Of a stretch of 64,000 nucleotides of DNA, positions 7,751 to 17,524 are shown one piece after another. The notes under the pieces were generated by a model, which ran no database searches, was not told the origin of the DNA, and was given only the letters and a program-made list of their open reading frames with translations. The number at the start of each line of letters is the position of its first letter. Position 1 is the stretch's first letter. This DNA comes from Spongiibacter tropicus DSM 19543 (GTDB taxonomy: Bacteria; Pseudomonadota; Gammaproteobacteria; Pseudomonadales; Spongiibacteraceae). Both the position numbers and the translations under genes were made by a program. Location: contig NZ_ATUS01000001.1 in assembly GCF_000420325.1 (NCBI RefSeq), positions 314,463-378,462 of the forward strand, read 5' to 3'.

Positions 7751-8404
7751 GTGGCAAAGCGACAACGTAAGCCCAAGGTCATCGGTCCTGGGCAAAAGGC
7801 CGCTCGCGGCATTCTGATCGGCTTTATGCACGGCCTGTTTGCGCTGACGCGCAGCGTGCGCTTTCAGAATGCCCCGGAGATTGAAAACCCCTGCGTGATT
7901 GCCGTGTTTCACGATGAGCTGCTGCCCCTGTGCAACTATTTTGCACACAGCAATGCCAACACCATCGCCTCGCAAAACCACTTCGGTTACGCCATTGGCA
8001 AAGCGCTAGAGCGCTATGGCTACACCGTGGCATTGGGCTCGCCCAGTCGCGGCGGTCGCGATGCCTTCTTTCAGCTCCTTCGGGGGGCCAAAAGTGCCTC
8101 GGCAACGGTATTCACGGTTGATGGCTCGCGGGGGCCTCGGCACGAAATGAAGCCCGGCGCAGTGGCACTGGCACGCAAAACCAAACTTCCGCTCTACCTG
8201 ATGCGCGTGGAATATCGCGGCTGGCGCATTGCCTCTACCTGGGACAAGTTCAAGGTACCCTATCCCTTCGCCAAAGTACGCTTTTACTGGGAACAGTTCC
8301 CGTTAGAGGATTACGCCAGCGAAGAGGACGTGGAAAAGATCACGGAGGATGCCGGACAACGCCTGCGTGACCTGCTGGCAGACGACTATCGGGCCGACTC
8401 CTGA
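7751..8404 (+). CDS. DUF374-family lysophospholipid acyltransferase-like protein
   Basis: The 217-residue protein resembles the DUF374/LPLAT family: AVFHDELLPL at the position of the usual FWHxxLL motif, GRDAFFQLLRGAKSASATVF, and VDGSRGPRHEMKPGAVALARKTKLPLYLM, which is the characteristic DGxRGPxxxxKPG block. These proteins are thought to transfer acyl chains in envelope lipid or lipid A-like pathways; no substrate can be named. The start is set at the GTG at 7751, 10 nt after folD. Another GTG at 7709 overlaps the folD end; neither has a strong ribosome binding site. The VanZ-like gene begins right after its stop codon, so folD, this gene and that one form an operon. Confidence 0.82.
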   Translation: MAKRQRKPKVIGPGQKAARGILIGFMHGLFALTRSVRFQNAPEIENPCVIAVFHDELLPLCNYFAHSNANTIASQNHFGYAIGKALERYGYTVALGSPSRGGRDAFFQLLRGAKSASATVFTVDGSRGPRHEMKPGAVALARKTKLPLYLMRVEYRGWRIASTWDKFKVPYPFAKVRFYWEQFPLEDYASEEDVEKITEDAGQRLRDLLADDYRADS

Positions 8405-8770
8405 ATGCAATTAAAACGCTGGCAGAAGATATTGGTTCTCAGCAGCTACGCGGCCGTCATTGCAGCGTTGTCGCTGACACCTGCCAAAGAAATGCCCACG
8501 GTTGATCTGTGGGACAAGCTACAGCACTTCTTCGCCTATTTTGTCTTTATGGTGCTGGCCTATCCGGTTGCCGACAGGCTCAGCCACAAGCTAATGCTGG
8601 CCATCGCGGTCATGGCATACAGCGCGCTGATGGAATTCGGGCAATCGCTATCACCGGGGCGCAGCCCATCGGGCCATGATCTAGTGGCTAACAGCCTTGG
8701 CGTTATTGCAGCACTGCTGGCATTGGAATTGATCGCCGCGCTATGGCGGCGATATCGTCGTAAGCGCTAA
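8405..8770 (+). CDS. VanZ-like family membrane protein
   Basis: A 121-residue protein with four predicted membrane helices (about residues 9-25, 42-57, 64-80 and 92-111). The pattern LTPAKEMPTVDLWDKLQHFFAYFVFMVLAYP and the EFGQSLSPGRSPSGHDLVANSLG segment are typical of small VanZ-like proteins (PF04892-type): the conserved D-K-x-x-H in the first loop and the E-x-x-Q...GR...D-x-x-x-N motif. VanZ itself confers low-level teicoplanin resistance, but most chromosomal family members have no known function. The ATG follows the previous stop codon directly. Its 3' end converges on cysS with a 4-nt gap and no visible terminator. Confidence 0.85.
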   Translation: MQLKRWQKILVLSSYAAVIAALSLTPAKEMPTVDLWDKLQHFFAYFVFMVLAYPVADRLSHKLMLAIAVMAYSALMEFGQSLSPGRSPSGHDLVANSLGVIAALLALELIAALWRRYRRKR

Positions 8771-8774
8771 GTAT

Positions 8775-10178
8775 TCAGCTGCGGCGCCAAGTCGTCCCTT
8801 CACGGCTGTCTTCCAGTACGACCCCCTGATCCAGCAGCGACTGACGGATTTCATCGGCCCGGGAAAAATTGCGGTCTTTCTTGGCCTGCGCGCGCTCGGC
8901 AATCAGCGCCTCAATCTGCTCTCCAGCCAGCTCTCCCTCACCACCGGCCTGCAAAAAGGCCTCTGCCTCACAGCCAAAAATGCCCAGCACCGCGCCCAAT
9001 GAGCGCAGCAGCTGCGCCTGCTCAGCCAACACTTCGGTGTTGCCAGCCGCACGCGCATTGTTCATCTCGCGCACCAGGTCAAACAGCACAGCCAGCGCCT
9101 CTGGCGCCGCAAAGTCATCGCACATCGCCGCGTCGAAGCGGCGCACCGTATCATTGTCCTGAGGCAGTTCTGCATAGGGCGTTGGCGCAGTCAGCGGCAG
9201 GCCTTTCAGGGCATGGTAAAAGCGCTCCAGATTCTGGCGGGCAATCTGTAGGTTGTCCTCTGAATAATTTATCGCGCTGCGGTAGTGGCTGGAAATCAGG
9301 AAATAGCGCACCACCTCCGGGTGGTACTTGTCCAGAATTTCACGAATAGTAAAAAAGTTGCCCAGTGATTTGGACATCTTTTCATTGTCCACGCGTACCG
9401 CGCCAGCGTGCATCCAGGTGTTGGCGTAAGGTTTTCCAGTGGCCGCTTCGGACTGGGCAATTTCGTTCTCGTGATGCGGGAACACCAGATCTGGGCCGCC
9501 GCCGTGAATATCAAAGTTATCCCCCAGGCAGCAGGTCGACATGGCCGAGCATTCAATATGCCAACCGGGCCGCCCCTCGCCCCAGGGCGAAGGCCAGCTC
9601 ACCTCACCCGCCTTGGCCGCCTTCCACAGCGCAAAATCACGCGGATCTTCCTTGGCTTCGTCTACGGCAATCCGCGCACCGGACAACAGTTCTTCGGGGT
9701 TCTTGCCCGACAGCTTACCGTAGCCCTCAAAGCGGCTGACACGGTAATACACGTCACCGTTACTGGCCGCATAGGCATAGCCACCGTCAATCAGTTTGTC
9801 GATCATAGCCAGAATATCGCCGATATGTGCGGTGGCGCGCGGCTCGGCATCCGGCGGCGCAATCCCCAAACGCTCGGCATCTTCGTGCATGGCATTGATA
9901 AACCGGCTGGTCAGCGCGGTGTAATCTTCACCGTTCTCATCGGCGCGGCGCAAAATCTTGTCGTCGATATCGGTGATATTGCGCACATAGGTCAGATCAA
10001 AACCCTTTGCCCGCAGGAATCGACTGATGACATCAAACGCCACCAGAACCCGCGCGTGCCCGAGGTGACAGTAGTCATACACCGTCATTCCGCACACATA
10101 CATTTTGACCACGCCCGGCTCGATCGGGCTCAGAGGGGCTTTCTTGCGGCTCAGGGTGTTGTAAATCTGGATTGTCAT
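8775..10178 (-). CDS. cysS: CysS, cysteinyl-tRNA synthetase
   Basis: Class I aminoacyl-tRNA synthetase that charges tRNA-Cys. At 467 residues it is full length. The Zn/ATP-site segment MYVCGMTVYDYCHLGHARV (residues 26-44, HLGH as the HIGH motif) and the KMSKSLGNFFT motif near residue 270 are intact, as are HGGGPDLVFPHHENEIAQSEA and the C-terminal GTTWRR end. The ATG at 10178 gives the usual MTIQIYNTLSRKK start; the nine extra residues of the longer frame are discarded. It lies 90 nt downstream of glnS on the same strand, the order seen in Pseudomonas. Confidence 0.98.
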   Translation of the reverse strand: MTIQIYNTLSRKKAPLSPIEPGVVKMYVCGMTVYDYCHLGHARVLVAFDVISRFLRAKGFDLTYVRNITDIDDKILRRADENGEDYTALTSRFINAMHEDAERLGIAPPDAEPRATAHIGDILAMIDKLIDGGYAYAASNGDVYYRVSRFEGYGKLSGKNPEELLSGARIAVDEAKEDPRDFALWKAAKAGEVSWPSPWGEGRPGWHIECSAMSTCCLGDNFDIHGGGPDLVFPHHENEIAQSEAATGKPYANTWMHAGAVRVDNEKMSKSLGNFFTIREILDKYHPEVVRYFLISSHYRSAINYSEDNLQIARQNLERFYHALKGLPLTAPTPYAELPQDNDTVRRFDAAMCDDFAAPEALAVLFDLVREMNNARAAGNTEVLAEQAQLLRSLGAVLGIFGCEAEAFLQAGGEGELAGEQIEALIAERAQAKKDRNFSRADEIRQSLLDQGVVLEDSREGTTWRRS

Positions 10179-10268
10179 GCTCTTCACTGCGGTTCGGCCG
10201 CCCAAGGGCGGCGGATGATATTGTTATATGATGCGCGCACGGCGGCGGACGCTGCCGCCCGCCGCCAT

Positions 10269-11948
10269 TCAGTTCTGCTCGGCTTTGCCCCAGCTGTCTC
10301 GCAGGGCAATGGTGCGATTAAACACCGGCTTGTCAGCGCTATGCTCATAGCGGTCGGCAACGAAGTAGCCGGTGCGCTCAAACTGGAAATGACTTTCCGG
10401 CACGCAATCTGCCAGACCCGGCTCAATCCAGCAGTTTTCTACCACATCCAGCGACTGCGGATTAACGTGAGCCATAAACTCCTCACCGCCACGATCCGGC
10501 GCTTCGTGGTTGAACAGACGGTCATAGCAGCGCACGGTCGCCTGGCGCCCTTCACTGGCGGATACCCAGTGAATAACGCCCTTGGGCTTGATGCCGTCGG
10601 CGGGGTCTTCGCCCAGGGTATCGGGATCGTAGCTGCAGTGCACTTCCGTGATGTTGCCGTCGGCGTCTTTCACCACTTCTTCGGCCAGCAGCACGTAGGC
10701 ATTGCGCAGGCGTACTTTCTTGCCCAGCACCAAACGCTTGAACTTCTTATTGGCTTCTTCGCGGAAGTCGTCGCGCTCGATATACACCTCGCGGGTAAAC
10801 GGCAGCACGCGCTCGCCGAGATCATCGCGATTGGGGTGCCCCGGCGCCGCCAGCTGCTCGACCTTGTCTTCGGGGTAATTGGTGATAACCAGTTTCAGCG
10901 GCTCCATCACGCACATCGCGCGGGGCGCATTTTTATCGAGATCATCGCGAATCGCATGCTCCAGCATCGCCATATCGACAATACCTTCACTGCGCGCCAC
11001 ACCCACCATTTCACAGAAATGCCGCAGCGACGCCGGGGTGAAGCCACGGCGACGCATGCCGGCAATGGTCGGCATACGCGGGTCATCCCAACCCGCCACC
11101 ACGCCTTCATCCACCAGCGCTTTCAGCTTGCGCTTGCTGGTGACGGTGTAGTTAATATTCAGCCGGGCAAACTCGTATTGCTTAGGCTCACAGGGCACTG
11201 GCAGATTGGCAATGAACCACTCGTACAGTGGGCGGTGATCCTCAAACTCCAGCGTACAGATCGAGTGGGTAATACCCTCAATCGCATCGGACTGGCCGTG
11301 GGTAAAATCGTAGGTGGGATAAATACACCATTTATCGCCAGTCTGGTGATGATGCTGTTTGCGAATACGGTAGATAATCGGGTCGCGCAAATTGATATTG
11401 GGCGAGGCCATATCGATCTTGGCGCGCAACACCTTGGCGCCCTCGTCAAATTCGCCGTTCCGCATACGGCGGAAAAGATCGAGGTTTTCCTCCGCACTGC
11501 GGTCGCGGAAGGGACTGTTTCTGCCTGGCTCGGTCAGCGTGCCGCGATACTCGCGCATCTGCTCGGCATCGAGTTCGCACACATAGGCCTTGCCCGCGGT
11601 GATCAAGTGCTCCGCGTACTCGTAGAGCGTGTCGAAATAATCCGAGGCATAGCGCACATCGCCCGACCATTGGTAACCCAGCCAACGGATATCCTCTTGG
11701 ATGGCGTCGATATACGCCTGCTCTTCCTTGGCCGGATTGGTGTCGTCAAAGCGCAGATGGCAGCGCCCCTCAAACTGTTCGGCCAGACCGAAATTCAAGC
11801 AGATGGACTTGGCATGTCCAATATGCAGAAAGCCATTGGGCTCCGGGGGAAAGCGGGTAACCAGCTCACCCGTGAGGCGCCCGGCCTCAATATCCTTTCG
11901 AATCAGGGTACGCAGGAAGTTATTACCGGCGACGTCGTGCTCACTCAT
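10269..11948 (-). CDS. glnS: GlnS, glutaminyl-tRNA synthetase
   Basis: Class I synthetase that charges tRNA-Gln. It has 559 residues, with [17 protein letters not shown] (residues 32-48, HIGH motif) and a VTSKRKL motif in place of MSKRKL. Thr at that position is also seen in Pseudomonas-type enzymes, so I do not read it as a defect. The anticodon-binding beta-barrel region follows, ending WGKAEQN. The ATG at 11948 gives the normal [19 protein letters not shown] start. It is divergent from ppiB across a 168-nt region that contains a TATAAT box on the minus strand (12078-12073). Confidence 0.98.
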   Translation of the reverse strand: MSEHDVAGNNFLRTLIRKDIEAGRLTGELVTRFPPEPNGFLHIGHAKSICLNFGLAEQFEGRCHLRFDDTNPAKEEQAYIDAIQEDIRWLGYQWSGDVRYASDYFDTLYEYAEHLITAGKAYVCELDAEQMREYRGTLTEPGRNSPFRDRSAEENLDLFRRMRNGEFDEGAKVLRAKIDMASPNINLRDPIIYRIRKQHHHQTGDKWCIYPTYDFTHGQSDAIEGITHSICTLEFEDHRPLYEWFIANLPVPCEPKQYEFARLNINYTVTSKRKLKALVDEGVVAGWDDPRMPTIAGMRRRGFTPASLRHFCEMVGVARSEGIVDMAMLEHAIRDDLDKNAPRAMCVMEPLKLVITNYPEDKVEQLAAPGHPNRDDLGERVLPFTREVYIERDDFREEANKKFKRLVLGKKVRLRNAYVLLAEEVVKDADGNITEVHCSYDPDTLGEDPADGIKPKGVIHWVSASEGRQATVRCYDRLFNHEAPDRGGEEFMAHVNPQSLDVVENCWIEPGLADCVPESHFQFERTGYFVADRYEHSADKPVFNRTIALRDSWGKAEQN

Positions 11949-12072
11949 TGAATCGTGGTTCTCTTTTGGTTCAGCCCATCCGCCGGGGAAGGGACGCGTC
12001 AGAATTGCCATGTTCCGGGGCCTGGAGTGCGCGCGGAACGCCACTCGGTTTCGCCGCCAGAGCAAAAGCCGT

Positions 12073-12078
12073 ATTATA
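12073..12078 (-). promoter_or_regulatory. Candidate -10 box of the glnS promoter
   Basis: TATAAT on the minus strand, about 125 nt upstream of the glnS ATG, in the 168-nt divergent region between glnS and ppiB. The -35 match at 17-18 nt spacing is poor (TTATAA or CTTATA), so only the -10 element is supported. The palindromic GCCGTATTATAGCGGC around it may also serve ppiB on the other strand. Confidence 0.4.
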
Positions 12079-12116
12079 GCGGCTTTACATTCTGCTTATA
12101 AGCGAGATCGACGCAA

Positions 12117-12611
12117 ATGGTTATCTTTAAAACAAATTTTGGCGACATCAAAATTGAACTGGACTTCGACAAGGCGCCCAAGACCGCCGAAAACTTCAAG
12201 CAATACGTCGAAGAAGGCTTCTATGATGGCACCATTTTTCACCGCGTGATCGACGGCTTCATGATTCAAGGCGGCGGCTTCGAGCCCGGCATGAAACAGA
12301 AAGCCACCCGCGAGCCGATTGAAAACGAAGCCGACAACGGCCTGAAAAACGACCTCGGCACGCTGGCCATGGCCCGCACCATGGACCCGCACTCTGCCAG
12401 CGCGCAGTTCTTCATCAACGTAAAAGACAATGACTTCCTGAACCACAGCGGCAAAACCATGCAAGGCTGGGGTTACGCGGTATTTGGTAAAGTCACCGAC
12501 GGCATGGACGTGATCAACCAAATTAAAGGTGTTCGTACCACCAGCGCCGCCGGCCACCAAGATGTGCCCGCCGAAGACGTCATCATCGAAAAAGCGGAAT
12601 GGCAAGACTAA
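12117..12611 (+). CDS. ppiB: PpiB, cytoplasmic cyclophilin peptidyl-prolyl isomerase
   Basis: A 164-residue bacterial cyclophilin without signal peptide. It catalyses prolyl cis-trans isomerisation in the cytoplasm. [15 protein letters not shown] at residues 41-55 carries the catalytic Arg and the QGG, and [21 protein letters not shown] and [14 protein letters not shown] complete the active-site wall. Length matches E. coli PpiB. The gene is 3 nt upstream of lpxH, and the ppiB-lpxH pairing is the same as in E. coli and Pseudomonas, so they are an operon. Confidence 0.97.
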   Translation: MVIFKTNFGDIKIELDFDKAPKTAENFKQYVEEGFYDGTIFHRVIDGFMIQGGGFEPGMKQKATREPIENEADNGLKNDLGTLAMARTMDPHSASAQFFINVKDNDFLNHSGKTMQGWGYAVFGKVTDGMDVINQIKGVRTTSAAGHQDVPAEDVIIEKAEWQD

Positions 12612-12614
12612 GTC

Positions 12615-13361
12615 ATGCGCTGTCTGTTTATTTCAGACTTGCATCTGGAAGAGGAGCGCCCGGCCATCAGCCGGGCGTTTTTCCATTTCCTGAAGCACGA
12701 CGCTGCCAACGCCGATGCGCTGTACATTCTCGGCGACTTTTTCGAGAGCTGGATTGGTGATGACGACAGCAGCCCACTGATTAGCAACGTCAAACAGGCC
12801 CTCAAAACCCTGAGCGACCGCGGCTGTGCCCTGTACTTTATGCGCGGCAATCGCGACTTTCTGGTGGGACAGGATTTTTGTGACAACGTCGGCGCCACAC
12901 TGCTGAGCGATCCAACGATTATTGAACTGGACGGCGAAGCGACACTATTAATGCACGGCGACAGCCTGTGTACCGGCGACGCCGAGTATATGCAGTTTCG
13001 GGAAATGGCCCGCTCCCCCGCTTGGCAGCAACAGGTTCTGAGCAAATCGCTGAACGAACGTAGAGCGCTGGCAAAGCAATTGCGAATGGCCAGCAGTGAG
13101 GCCAATAGCAACAAGGCCGAAGACATTATGGATGTCACTCCGGCAGAAGTACTGGAGCAACTGCGTCAACATAACTGCCACCGGCTTATTCATGGACACA
13201 CTCACCGCCCTGCCCGCCATGCACTGGCACTGGACGGCAAACCCGGCGAAAGAATCGTGCTGGGCGATTGGGATCAGCGCGGCTGGGTACTGGAAAGCAC
13301 ACCGGACAAACTCGAACTGCGCCATTTCCCGATCGACGCCAACAGCGACCAAACAGCGTGA
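12615..13361 (+). CDS. lpxH: LpxH, UDP-2,3-diacylglucosamine pyrophosphatase
   Basis: LpxH hydrolyses UDP-2,3-diacylglucosamine to lipid X in lipid A synthesis, as a peripheral inner-membrane metallophosphoesterase. All metal-binding motifs are present in the 248-residue protein: SDLHL (D8, H10), GDFFESW (D41), GNRD (78-81), LMHGDSL near residue 113, and HGHTHRP near residue 193. It follows ppiB by 3 nt. Its 3' end converges on miaE, with a short tandem duplication between them. Length is slightly above the usual 240. Confidence 0.97.
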   Translation: MRCLFISDLHLEEERPAISRAFFHFLKHDAANADALYILGDFFESWIGDDDSSPLISNVKQALKTLSDRGCALYFMRGNRDFLVGQDFCDNVGATLLSDPTIIELDGEATLLMHGDSLCTGDAEYMQFREMARSPAWQQQVLSKSLNERRALAKQLRMASSEANSNKAEDIMDVTPAEVLEQLRQHNCHRLIHGHTHRPARHALALDGKPGERIVLGDWDQRGWVLESTPDKLELRHFPIDANSDQTA

Positions 13362-13370
13362 AGCGCTACT

Positions 13371-13399
13371 CTAGGCAAATTCAGGCTAGGCAAATCAGG
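13371..13399. repeat. Short imperfect tandem duplication between lpxH and miaE
   Basis: CTAGGCAAATTCAGG (13371-13385) is followed directly by CTAGGCAAATCAGG (13386-13399), differing by one T. The second copy contains the miaE stop codon (TGA on minus at 13397-13395). It looks like a slippage duplication in the space between two convergent genes. No terminator hairpin is seen here. Confidence 0.8.
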
Positions 13400-14006
13400 C
13401 CGCGCACGGCGGCCCACTGTGAAAGCGGAATGCCGTGTCTGCCGACTCAATCAGCTCCTGCTCTCGCTGCCGAAAAACCGCAACCCGCTCGTCAATCGGC
13501 TCTCCGGCATAGGCTGCAGCCAGGGTCAGATAGTCTTTGAAGTGCCGAGACTCCGACTTCAGCAGCGACAGATAAAAATCTCGCAGCTCATCGTCCAAAT
13601 GGGGCGCAATTTTGGCAAAACGTTCGCAGCTGCGCGCCTCAATCAGTGCGCCACAAATCAGAATATCAATCAGCTTGCCCGGATCACTGCTGCGCGCCAA
13701 CTCGCGCAGACCATTGGCATAGCGAGACGACGACACATGCCTGTATTCCACGCCACGCTTTTTCATAATCGCCAGTACCTGCTCGAAATGCCGCAGTTCC
13801 TCGCGGGCCAGCCGCGACATTTTATTGAGCAAATCCAGCTTATCGACGTAGCGAAACATCAGATTAAGGGCCGTTCCCGCCGCCTTCTTTTCACAGTTGG
13901 CGTGATCAATCAACAGCTCTTCCGGGTGTTCTAGAGCGGCATCTACCCACGCTTGCGGCGTTTCGCAGGGGAGAAAATCGAGAACTTCGGAAATATCGAT
14001 TGCCAT
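13395..14006 (-). CDS. miaE: MiaE, tRNA-(ms2io6A)-hydroxylase
   Basis: MiaE is a non-haem diiron monooxygenase that hydroxylates the isopentenyl group of ms2i6A37 in tRNA. The 203-residue protein shows the ferritin-like four-helix ligand set: DHANCEKKAAGTAL, EELRHFEQV (Glu and His ligands), EARSCERF and KSESRHFKDY. This enzyme occurs in only some Gammaproteobacteria, such as Salmonella and Pseudomonas. Its presence implies that MiaA and MiaB act upstream elsewhere in the genome. It is preceded by the DUF1289 gene with a 67-nt gap on the same strand. Confidence 0.94.
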   Translation of the reverse strand: MAIDISEVLDFLPCETPQAWVDAALEHPEELLIDHANCEKKAAGTALNLMFRYVDKLDLLNKMSRLAREELRHFEQVLAIMKKRGVEYRHVSSSRYANGLRELARSSDPGKLIDILICGALIEARSCERFAKIAPHLDDELRDFYLSLLKSESRHFKDYLTLAAAYAGEPIDERVAVFRQREQELIESADTAFRFHSGPPCAA

Positions 14007-14073
14007 AACACCGGTGCCTGAGGGAAGTACAGATTAAAAGAGGGCGCGAGTATACCAGTGTCCACGCACGGGC

Positions 14074-14544
14074 TCAGCCTTCCTGTTTTTGAATATAGCG
14101 CCCGATATAGCGCTCGTAGTGAGCTTGCGAGAGCAGGTAAAACTCACGATCAATGGCCTCGCGGATCTGCAACAGGCTTTGGTCCTGCCAGGCCGCATCG
14201 ACCAGAAAGCCGTATTGGCGCGGCTCCTGAATCTGCCCTGCCCCGGCCCGCAGTAATTGAAACAACCAGATATGCGGCGCTTTCTGCGCGGGATAACGCA
14301 CCCGCTGCACATCCAACTGCCAGGCCAGCAATTCGGCATTCACAATGTGCAATTTGTCTTCCATTACCTGTACCAGAAAACGGTCCAGGCGCTGATCGAT
14401 ACTGCGCTTTTGCTCCTGACTGTAGCTGTTCCAGTTAATCACCTCGTGGCAAAAACGCTTACAGCCCCGGCAGACATCATCGCCGATACCCGTCGAACAT
14501 ACGCCGATACAGGGGGTTGCCACACGGCCAAGCAGATCAGACAA
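14074..14544 (-). CDS. DUF1289 domain-containing protein with a C-terminal extension
   Basis: The N-terminal 50 residues match DUF1289: TPCIGVCSTGIGDDVCRGCKRFCHEVINW, with four or five conserved cysteines spaced C-x3-C and C-x2-C-x3-C, which suggests metal binding. The remaining 100 residues (FLVQVMEDKLHIVNAELLAWQLD...) form an extension not found in the common DUF1289 proteins of about 60-80 residues. I do not recognise it. No function is known. The start codon is TTG at 14544, with GGAG six nt upstream. It is transcribed towards miaE and divergent from acnB. Confidence 0.82.
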   Translation of the reverse strand: MSDLLGRVATPCIGVCSTGIGDDVCRGCKRFCHEVINWNSYSQEQKRSIDQRLDRFLVQVMEDKLHIVNAELLAWQLDVQRVRYPAQKAPHIWLFQLLRAGAGQIQEPRQYGFLVDAAWQDQSLLQIREAIDREFYLLSQAHYERYIGRYIQKQEG

Positions 14545-14630
14545 AAGACACTCCAGTGGGATTTACCGCAGCCGCAAAGGGTAAGTGAGACCACCGCCTC
14601 AGACAAGCCCTTCGAGCGTTCCGGCAAACC

Positions 14631-14659
14631 TTAACCTGAGTAGGGTTTTTAAGTATACT
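14631..14659 (+). promoter_or_regulatory. Predicted sigma-70 promoter of acnB
   Basis: TTAACC (14631-14636), a 17-nt spacer, and TATACT (14654-14659) lie 95 nt upstream of the acnB GTG. Both hexamers match the consensus at four or five positions. The element is in the 209-nt divergent gap between acnB and the DUF1289 gene. Confidence 0.5.
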
Positions 14660-14753
14660 TGCCACCCCATTTCGCATCGATGACGGGCATCGATAGCCCC
14701 GGCCTCCGGCGATCCCGGACTACGGGTACCGAAACTGAAGAGAGGAGTTAATT

Positions 14754-17381
14754 GTGCTAGAAGCCTATCGCAAGCATGTTGAGGAGCGCGCAGCGCAGGG
14801 TATTGTCCCCAAGCCCCTGAACGCTGAGCAGGTCGCCGGTTTGGTTGAACTGCTGAAAAACCCACCCGCCGGTGAGGAAGCCACGCTGCTCGACCTGATT
14901 TCCAACCGCGTACCACCGGGTGTTGACGAAGCCGCCTATGTAAAAGCAGGCTTCCTGTCTGCCCTTGTTAAAGGCGAAGCAAGCAGCCCTCTTATTTCCA
15001 AGGAAGAAGCCGTTAAACTGCTGGGCAATATGCACGGTGGTTACAACATCGCAACGCTGGTCGATCTGCTCGACGACGCGGCTCTGGCTCCTCTGGCCGC
15101 CGAAGAGCTCAAGCACACCCTGCTGATGTTCGATGCTTTCCACGATGTGGAAGAAAAAGCCAAAGCGGGCAACGAGCACGCTAAAGCGGTCATGCAAAGC
15201 TGGGCCGACGGCGAGTGGTTCACCAAGCGTGACGACGTGCCGGAAAGCATTGTTAAAACGGTCTTCAAAGTTACCGGTGAAACCAATACCGATGACCTGT
15301 CTCCCGCTCCCGATGCCTGGTCGCGTCCCGACATTCCGCTGCACGCGCTGGCAATGTACAAAATGGAGCGCGACGGCCTGACGCCTGACCAACCCGGTCA
15401 AATCGGCCCCCTCAAGCAAATTGAAGAACTGCAGAAAAAAGGCCACCCCATCGCAATGGTTGGCGACGTTGTGGGCACGGGCTCTTCACGTAAATCTGCC
15501 ACTAACTCTGTGCTGTGGTTCTTCGGCGATGATATCCCCGGCGTGCCCAACAAGCGCGGCGGCGGTGTTTGTATCGGCGGTAAAGTTGCACCGATCTTCT
15601 ACAACACCATGGAAGACGCAGGTGCACTGGTTTTCGAAGCCGATGTAGAACAGCTGAATATGGGCGACGTGATCGAAATCCGTCCCTACGACGGCGTAAT
15701 CAAAAATGTTGAAACCGGCGAAACCGTCAGCACTTTCGAGCTGAAGTCCGATGTACTGCTGGACGAAGTACGCGCTGGCGGCCGTATCAACCTGATTATC
15801 GGCCGAGGCCTGACTGCCAAGGCCCGCGAATCTCTGGGTCTGCCCACCTCTGACTTGTTCCGAGTACCGGCGCAACCGGAAGACACCGGCAAAGGCTTCA
15901 CCTTGGCACAGAAAATGGTTGGCCGCGCCTGTGGTCTGCCTGAAGGCCAAGGCGTTCGCCCCGGCACCTACTGTGAGCCGAAAATGACCACCGTGGGTTC
16001 TCAGGACACCACTGGTCCGATGACTCGCGACGAACTGAAAGACCTGGCCTGCCTCGGCTTCTCTGCCGACCTAACCATGCAGTCGTTCTGCCACACAGCC
16101 GCATACCCCAAGCCCGTGGATATCGACACCCAGCACACCCTGCCCGATTTCATCATGACTCGTGGCGGTGTATCTCTGCGTCCCGGTGACGGCATCATCC
16201 ACAGCTGGCTGAACCGCATGCTGCTGCCCGACACCGTAGGTACTGGTGGTGACTCGCACACCCGCTTCCCGATGGGTATTTCTTTCCCCGCGGGTTCCGG
16301 TCTGGTTGCGTTCGCAGCAGCGACCGGCGTCATGCCACTGGATATGCCCGAATCTGTTCTGGTTCGTTTCAAAGGCAAAATGCAGCCCGGTATCACCCTG
16401 CGCGATCTGGTTCATGCCATCCCCTACCAGGCGATCCAAGACGGTCATCTGACTGTTGAGAAGAAAGGTAAGAAGAACATCTTCTCTGGCCGTATTCTCG
16501 AAATCGAAGGCTTGGAAGGTCTGACCGTTGAGCAGGCCTTTGAACTCTCAGATGCTTCTGCTGAGCGCTCTGCGGCAGGCTGTACCATCAAGCAAGGTGT
16601 TGAGGAAATCTCTGAATACCTGCGCTCCAACATCACCCTGCTGCGCTGGATGGTCAGCGAAGGCTATGGCGATCCGCGTACTCTCGAGCGTCGCGCCAAG
16701 AAGATGGAAGAGTGGCTGGCCAATCCGAGCCTGTTGCAGGCCGACGCCGACGCGGAATACGCAGCGGTTATCGAAATCGACCTCGACCAGTTGAACGAGC
16801 CTGTGGTCTGCTGCCCGAACGATCCCGACGACGCCAAACTGCTGTCAGAAGTGGCTGGCGACAAGGTTGACGAAGTGTTCATCGGTAGCTGCATGACCAA
16901 CATCGGTCACTTCCGTGCGGCCGGCAAACTGCTGGATGCGCATAAAGGCAACCTGTCGACCCGTCTGTGGCTGTCACCGCCGACGAAAATGGACCAGCAC
17001 ACGCTGATGGAAGAAGGTTACTACAACATCTTCGGTGCAGCCGGTGCACGCATGGAAATGCCAGGCTGCTCGCTGTGTATGGGTAACCAGGCGCGTGTCG
17101 CCGACGGTGCAACCGTGCTGTCGACCTCCACGCGCAACTTCCCCAACCGTCTGGGTACCGGCGCAAACGTCTACCTGACCTCTGCCGAGCTGGCCGCCGT
17201 TGGTGCCATCGTTGGTAAGTTGCCGACGCCTGCCGAGTACATGGAATACGCCAAAGATCTGAACAGCATGTCCGCGGAAGTTTACCGCTACATGAACTTC
17301 GATCAGATCGAGTCCTTCCAGAAAGGTGCCGAAGAAGGCGCTCGCATCGCCGCAGTGGAAATCACCGAGGTTTCTGCTTAA
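14754..17381 (+). CDS. acnB: AcnB, aconitate hydratase B
   Basis: AcnB isomerises citrate to isocitrate through cis-aconitate with a [4Fe-4S] cluster and also acts as 2-methylisocitrate dehydratase. The 875-residue length and N-terminal HEAT-like domain ([21 protein letters not shown]) are typical. Further on are [16 protein letters not shown] (swivel domain), [19 protein letters not shown], and the cluster ligands in [16 protein letters not shown] and [14 protein letters not shown]. The start is GTG at 14754, with an AGAGGAG ribosome binding site. It ends in a strong terminator at 17405. The gene stands alone, as in E. coli and Pseudomonas. Confidence 0.98.
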   Translation: MLEAYRKHVEERAAQGIVPKPLNAEQVAGLVELLKNPPAGEEATLLDLISNRVPPGVDEAAYVKAGFLSALVKGEASSPLISKEEAVKLLGNMHGGYNIATLVDLLDDAALAPLAAEELKHTLLMFDAFHDVEEKAKAGNEHAKAVMQSWADGEWFTKRDDVPESIVKTVFKVTGETNTDDLSPAPDAWSRPDIPLHALAMYKMERDGLTPDQPGQIGPLKQIEELQKKGHPIAMVGDVVGTGSSRKSATNSVLWFFGDDIPGVPNKRGGGVCIGGKVAPIFYNTMEDAGALVFEADVEQLNMGDVIEIRPYDGVIKNVETGETVSTFELKSDVLLDEVRAGGRINLIIGRGLTAKARESLGLPTSDLFRVPAQPEDTGKGFTLAQKMVGRACGLPEGQGVRPGTYCEPKMTTVGSQDTTGPMTRDELKDLACLGFSADLTMQSFCHTAAYPKPVDIDTQHTLPDFIMTRGGVSLRPGDGIIHSWLNRMLLPDTVGTGGDSHTRFPMGISFPAGSGLVAFAAATGVMPLDMPESVLVRFKGKMQPGITLRDLVHAIPYQAIQDGHLTVEKKGKKNIFSGRILEIEGLEGLTVEQAFELSDASAERSAAGCTIKQGVEEISEYLRSNITLLRWMVSEGYGDPRTLERRAKKMEEWLANPSLLQADADAEYAAVIEIDLDQLNEPVVCCPNDPDDAKLLSEVAGDKVDEVFIGSCMTNIGHFRAAGKLLDAHKGNLSTRLWLSPPTKMDQHTLMEEGYYNIFGAAGARMEMPGCSLCMGNQARVADGATVLSTSTRNFPNRLGTGANVYLTSAELAAVGAIVGKLPTPAEYMEYAKDLNSMSAEVYRYMNFDQIESFQKGAEEGARIAAVEITEVSA

Positions 17382-17404
17382 GCGATTTGCGATCTGTCGC
17401 AGAG

Positions 17405-17429
17405 AAGCCGCCTTCGGGCGGCTTTTTTT
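17405..17429 (+). terminator. Rho-independent terminator of acnB
   Basis: AAGCCGCC, a TTCG tetraloop and GGCGGCTT form a perfect 8-bp stem followed by a run of T. It begins 24 nt after the acnB stop codon. Confidence 0.95.
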
Positions 17430-17471
17430 ATGCCTGACAGGCTTGCGCAGATAAAATCTCCTTGCAATAAA

Positions 17472-17491
17472 TACTGTATTTACATACAGTA
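17472..17491. promoter_or_regulatory. LexA (SOS) box upstream of yebG
   Basis: TACTGTATTTACATACAGTA matches CTGT-N8-ACAG exactly. The two 8-base arms (TACTGTAT and ATACAGTA) are perfectly complementary around a central TTAC. It overlaps a candidate promoter (TTGCAA at 17462-17467, 17-nt spacer, TACAGT at 17485-17490), so bound LexA would block transcription of yebG, 33 nt downstream. Confidence 0.92.
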
Positions 17492-17524
17492 TTTTGAAAT
17501 CTCAAACGCAATCAGAGGTGAAGC

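Noticed and set aside
10840-11160. GlnS with a degenerate KMSKS motif (VTSKRKL) as a possible defect
   Set aside because: Thr at this position also occurs in Pseudomonas-type GlnS as I recall it; the enzyme is otherwise complete.
9408-11951. 847-codon plus-strand open frame opposite cysS and glnS
   Set aside because: It is antisense to two well-conserved synthetases, has no family features or ribosome binding site, and reads as a shadow of GC-rich codon use.
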